Below, piece after piece: positions 6,350 to 8,407 of a stretch of DNA of 8,407 bases; position 1 is the first letter of the stretch, and every line of letters begins with the position of its first letter. The notes below the pieces were generated by a model. The model searched no databases, was not told the DNA's origin, and saw only the letters and a program-made list of their open reading frames with translations. The position numbers and the translations under genes were made by a program. The stretch comes from Thermaceae bacterium (GTDB taxonomy: Bacteria > Deinococcota > Deinococci > Deinococcales > Marinithermaceae). The stretch spans positions 1 through 8,407 of the forward strand of contig JALVWZ010000307.1 of assembly GCA_027023115.1 (NCBI GenBank). Direction: 5' to 3'.

Positions 6350-7068
6350 ACAGAAAAGACGGTCGCGCCCCCAACCAACGCCGCGAGTTGCACATCACGC
6401 CCAATTACCTCGACTACGCCGAGGGCTCGGCGCTGGTGGAGCTGGGGCGGACCCGCGTACTGGTGGCCGCCAGCCTTACCCCCGGGGTTCCCCGCCACAT
6501 GCAGGGCAAGCGCAGCGGCTGGCTGATGGCCGAGTACAACCTGCTGCCCCGCAGCACCAATAGCCGCACCCAGCGCGAGCGCTACAAGCTGGGCGGCCGC
6601 ACCCAGGAAGTGCAGCGTTTTCTGGGGCGCGCCTTCCGGGCGGCGGTAGACCTCGACCAGCTACCCAATCAGACGTTGGTCATAGACGCCGACGTGATCC
6701 AGGCCGACGGCGGCACCCGGGTGGCCTCGATCCTCGGCGGGTACGCCGCTTTGGTGCAGCTCTTCGACGACTTGGTGCGTCGCGGCAAGCTCGACGACTG
6801 GCCGCTCACCGAGTTCGCCGCCATCAGCCTCGGCTGGGTGGGTGGCGAAGAGGTGCTACTCGACTTGGACGCCGCCGAGGACGAGCGCGCTTTTGCCGAC
6901 CTGACCGTAGTGGGAACCGGTGAGGGCGAGATAATCGAGATTCACGGCGGCGGCGAAGGCCGGCCGGTGCCGCGGGTGATCTACGAGAAGATGGTGGACC
7001 TGGGACTTGCGCAAATACCGGAGCTGATCGCCACTATCCACAAGCAGCTTGCAGGAAGGGTATCTTAA
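6346..7068 (+). CDS. rph: Ribonuclease PH
   Basis: Phosphorolytic 3'-to-5' exoribonuclease that trims tRNA 3' ends, normally as a hexamer. Family motifs in order are KDGRAPNQRREL (4-15), AEGSALVELGRTRVLVAA in type (25-42), MAEYNLLPRST (61-71), GGRTQEVQRFLGRAFRAAVD in type with phosphate-binding Arg85, VIDADVIQADGGTRVASI in type with Gly123-Thr124-Arg125, and a late catalytic region with Asp173, Asp175, Asp179 and Asp185. The 240-residue length is typical. Two spots deviate: the usual QGTAEG is IHGGGEG (199-205), and the usual D-Y-x-E-D is DAAED. The catalytic acids appear conserved, so activity is expected. AGGAG stands four bases before the ATG, and the start overlaps the murI stop, so translation is probably coupled. 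rdgB follows four bases after the stop. Confidence 0.96.
   Translation: MNRKDGRAPNQRRELHITPNYLDYAEGSALVELGRTRVLVAASLTPGVPRHMQGKRSGWLMAEYNLLPRSTNSRTQRERYKLGGRTQEVQRFLGRAFRAAVDLDQLPNQTLVIDADVIQADGGTRVASILGGYAALVQLFDDLVRRGKLDDWPLTEFAAISLGWVGGEEVLLDLDAAEDERAFADLTVVGTGEGEIIEIHGGGEGRPVPRVIYEKMVDLGLAQIPELIATIHKQLAGRVS
7061..7066 (+). promoter_or_regulatory. Candidate internal -10 box TATCTT for rdgB, leaderless layout
   Basis: TATCTT fits TANNNT and is separated by six bases (AAGTAG) from the rdgB ATG, the same spacing as at three other starts in the window. It lies over the last codons of rph. No ribosome site is at a useful distance (GGAAGGG is 13 bases before the ATG), which favours a separate leaderless transcript for rdgB in addition to any readthrough from murI-rph. 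No -35 is evident. Confidence 0.45.
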
Positions 7069-7072
7069 GTAG

Positions 7073-7684
7073 ATGCAAGTCGTTGTCGCCACTACCAATC
7101 CCGGAAAGTACCGCGAACTGGTCGAAGGGCTCTCGCCACTAGAGTGGGAGCTGCGCCCGCTGATAGACTTTCCCCTTAAAATGCCTGCCGAGAGCGGCAC
7201 CACGTTCGAAGACAACGCCCTCATGAAGGCCGCCTTCGTTACCCAAAAAACCTTACTGCCCGCCCTGGCGGACGACTCCGGCCTGATGGTAGACGCCCTG
7301 GGAGGAGAGCCGGGGGTCTACTCGGCCCGCTACGGCAGCCGCAGCAGCGACCGCGAGCGCAACGTCTACCTGCTGGAGCGGTTGCGCGGGGTGCCGCCGG
7401 AGGAGCGCAGCGCCCGCTTCGTGGCGGTGCTGACCCTGGCCTACCCTGACGGGCACGTCGAGAGCTACCGTGGCGAGGTGGAGGGAGTCATCCTCGAGGC
7501 CCCGCGCGGCAGCGGCGGCTTTGGTTACGACCCGCTGTTCTACCTGCCCGAAGCGGGCAAGACCTTCGCCGAGATGGCCCCCGAAGAAAAGGCGCAATAC
7601 TCCCACCGCGCCCGCGCCCTGGCGGCCCTGCTGGAGGCCTGGAAGAACGGCCCGCCGCCACGGGAGATCTGGCCGCTGGAGTAG
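7073..7684 (+). CDS. rdgB: RdgB/HAM1-family non-canonical purine NTP pyrophosphatase (ITPase/XTPase)
   Basis: Hydrolyses dITP, ITP and XTP to the monophosphates and pyrophosphate, keeping deaminated purines out of DNA and RNA. The full motif set is present in 203 residues: TTNPGKYREL (7-16), ESGTTFEDNALMKA (40-53), ADDSGLMVDAL with the metal-binding Asp67-Asp68 (66-76), GVYSARYG (81-88), GGFGYDPLF (148-156), the Lys173 region EEKAQYSHR with Ser177-His178-Arg179. Nothing is missing or unusual. It begins four bases after rph, and pairing of these two genes is common in bacteria (rph-ysnA in Bacillus subtilis). The stop codon TAG abuts directly the stop codon of the convergent LOG-family gene. 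The function is secure from motifs. Confidence 0.96.
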   Translation: MQVVVATTNPGKYRELVEGLSPLEWELRPLIDFPLKMPAESGTTFEDNALMKAAFVTQKTLLPALADDSGLMVDALGGEPGVYSARYGSRSSDRERNVYLLERLRGVPPEERSARFVAVLTLAYPDGHVESYRGEVEGVILEAPRGSGGFGYDPLFYLPEAGKTFAEMAPEEKAQYSHRARALAALLEAWKNGPPPREIWPLE

Positions 7685-8218
7685 TCAATCCAGGCAGTCC
7701 AAGAACGCCCTTAAGTCCGCCAGCGAGTCTATGAAGGTTAGCAGATCGAGTTCTGCTGAACTTATCTGCAGGTGCGGTTTGAGCAGCGGTCGCCACGCGG
7801 CGCTGACCCCCACCGGCAGGGGCCGCTTGCCCTGCAGGCGCTGAATGTAGGCCAGGTTCCAGGCGACGCTGATCTCGGTCAGGGTGCCCAGCCCTCCCGG
7901 CAGCGCCAGGCAGGCGCGCGAGATTTCCAGCATTCGTTCAATACGGCCGGTAAGGGTGGGCGCGGGCAGCTCCAGGTCTACGTGGGAGTTGGCCCCGCTG
8001 CGCGACTTGAAGAGGTCGGGGGCGGTCACCCCCAGCACCAGCCCGCCGGCAGCCTTGGCGCCGCGGCTGACGGCTTCCATACTGCCGCCGTAACCACCGC
8101 TGGCGACGGCGTAACCAAGCCCGGCCAGCGTTTTCCCCCAGCTTTCCGCCTGCTCCCACTCGGGCGTGCCGGGGCGGGTGCGTGAAGATCCAAAGACCGA
8201 AACCACCTTGATAGCCAT
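7685..8218 (-). CDS. LOG-family protein (Rossmann-type, PGGxGTxxE motif)
   Basis: A 177-residue cytoplasmic protein of the superfamily once annotated as lysine decarboxylases. It shows an N-terminal nucleotide-fold strand and glycine turn (VVSVFGSSRT, 5-14), SGGYGGSMEAVSRGA (40-54) and the signature LPGGLGTLTE (106-115). True cytokinin-activating LOG enzymes release ribose-5-phosphate from cytokinin nucleotides and carry an Arg-Lys pair shortly before the signature. Here the matching region reads RIERMLEISRACLA, so that pair is not evident and the reaction is uncertain; nucleotide N-glycosidase activity of some kind is possible. ATG 8218 lies six bases after TAAAAT, which supports the start. 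The gene is convergent with rdgB, and stop codons are adjacent. Its own transcript seems separate from the gene to the right because a hairpin intervenes. Confidence 0.87.
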   Translation of the reverse strand: MAIKVVSVFGSSRTRPGTPEWEQAESWGKTLAGLGYAVASGGYGGSMEAVSRGAKAAGGLVLGVTAPDLFKSRSGANSHVDLELPAPTLTGRIERMLEISRACLALPGGLGTLTEISVAWNLAYIQRLQGKRPLPVGVSAAWRPLLKPHLQISSAELDLLTFIDSLADLRAFLDCLD

Positions 8219-8224
8219 GCGAAC

Positions 8225-8230
8225 ATTTTA
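8225..8230 (-). promoter_or_regulatory. -10 box TAAAAT for the LOG-family gene, leaderless layout
   Basis: Read on the minus strand, TAAAAT is followed by six bases (GTTCGC) and then ATG 8218. No ribosome-binding site lies in the spacer, so a leaderless mRNA is expected. The box starts one base after the end of the hairpin 8232-8254, so the tail of the upstream terminator and the promoter share the same A/T bases. The place for a -35 falls inside the hairpin and has no match. Confidence 0.6.
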
Positions 8231-8254
8231 AGGCCCTCCCGTTTGGGGAGGGCC
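8226..8254 (-). terminator. Hairpin terminator for the minus-strand gene entering from the right
   Basis: GGCCCTCCC (8232-8240) and GGGAGGGCC (8246-8254) form a perfect nine-pair stem with a five-base loop. On the minus strand it begins 19 bases after a TAA stop and is followed by TTAAAA, a weak tail compared with the strong T tract at 829-838. On the plus strand there is no T run. It is best read as an intrinsic terminator of modest strength that isolates the LOG-family gene. Confidence 0.65.
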
Positions 8255-8273
8255 CGGTAGAGGACTAGGTTGT

Positions 8274-8407
8274 TTATTCACCTTCGCCAAATACCCCGCC
8301 CCAAACGAGGAACATGTAGCCGGAATTGCTAGCGAGCGGCGATCCAAAAGTGATGATGGCGGCGAGCTTGGTAGCGTTATCGGCGCTGGCCAGTTCGTCC
8401 ATGCTGT
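8274..8407 (-). CDS. Unrecognised C-terminal reading frame, cut by right window edge
   Basis: On the minus strand one frame runs from the window edge to TAA at 8276-8274. Its last residues include MDELASADNATKLAAIITF and end GGVFGEGE. The codons have mostly purine first positions and C/G-rich third positions, and the stop is followed at normal distance by a hairpin, both of which support a real gene end. An ATG at 8402-8400 could even be its start, giving a protein of about 42 residues, but no upstream sequence is available to judge this. It contains one weakly hydrophobic stretch. I recognise no family. A second minus frame is also open here but shows no coding bias. Confidence 0.5.
   Translation of the reverse strand, partial: SMDELASADNATKLAAIITFGSPLASNSGYMFLVWGGVFGEGE

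Noticed and set aside
8350..8407. Plus-strand frame starting near GTG/ATG 8350-8356 that reads like a signal peptide
   Set aside because: No ribosome site or -10 box at the right distance; it is short, and the opposite strand has a better-supported gene end followed by a hairpin. The edge prevents a firm decision.
1..8407. CRISPR array, rRNA, tRNA, transposase or prophage genes
   Set aside because: No regularly spaced repeats, no RNA gene signatures and no transposase-like motifs were found; the 7-base tandem repeats have no spacers.

Overview
The window is G+C-rich bacterial chromosome, densely coded on both strands. The most likely source is a member of the Deinococcota (Thermus/Oceanithermus-like). 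Two things suggest this: the G+C-rich coding style, and start codons that sit exactly six bases downstream of a TANNNT -10 box (lptF/G-like gene, lipoprotein gene, rdgB, LOG-family gene), the leaderless-mRNA layout known to be common in that phylum. The taxon is an inference; no rRNA gene or other marker is present.

Left part (1-2187), all minus strand. The N-terminal two thirds of an LptF/LptG-family permease runs off the left edge (1-764). It is preceded by a perfect-palindrome terminator (829-865) that closes a single-gene unit for an exported di-heme cytochrome c of the thiosulfate dehydrogenase/tetrathionate reductase (TsdA) type (881-1783). Between this gene and the next lies a stretch of about 395 bases with no gene. 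It holds three 7-base tandem repeats, a G-rich strand, and a roughly 156-base element with imperfect terminal inverted repeats and several internal hairpins that looks like a dispersed palindromic repeat or MITE.

Middle (2188-5517), minus strand. A compact three-gene operon is read right to left: an ABC_sub_bind-family (PF04392) substrate-binding lipoprotein, a membrane histidine kinase with a large extracytoplasmic sensor region, and an OmpR/KdpE-type response regulator. The genes overlap by 4 and 8 bases. No permease or ATPase accompanies the binding protein, so it may act as the ligand-capturing part of a three-component signalling system.

Right part (5552-7684), plus strand, divergent from that operon across only 34 bases. 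murI (glutamate racemase), rph (RNase PH) and rdgB (house-cleaning ITPase/XTPase) follow one another, a housekeeping neighbourhood resembling racE-gerM-rph-ysnA of Bacillus subtilis. rdgB meets a convergent LOG-family gene (7685-8218, minus) with no base between the two stop codons. Upstream of the LOG gene a hairpin (8232-8254) lies 19 bases past the stop of an unrecognised minus-strand reading frame that enters from the right edge (8274-8407).

Most of the window is ordinary core genome. The accessory or unusual signals are the TsdA-like cytochrome with its Lys-x-Asn-Met heme motif, the binding-protein/kinase/regulator operon, the structured repeat in the long gap, and the leaderless promoter pattern.
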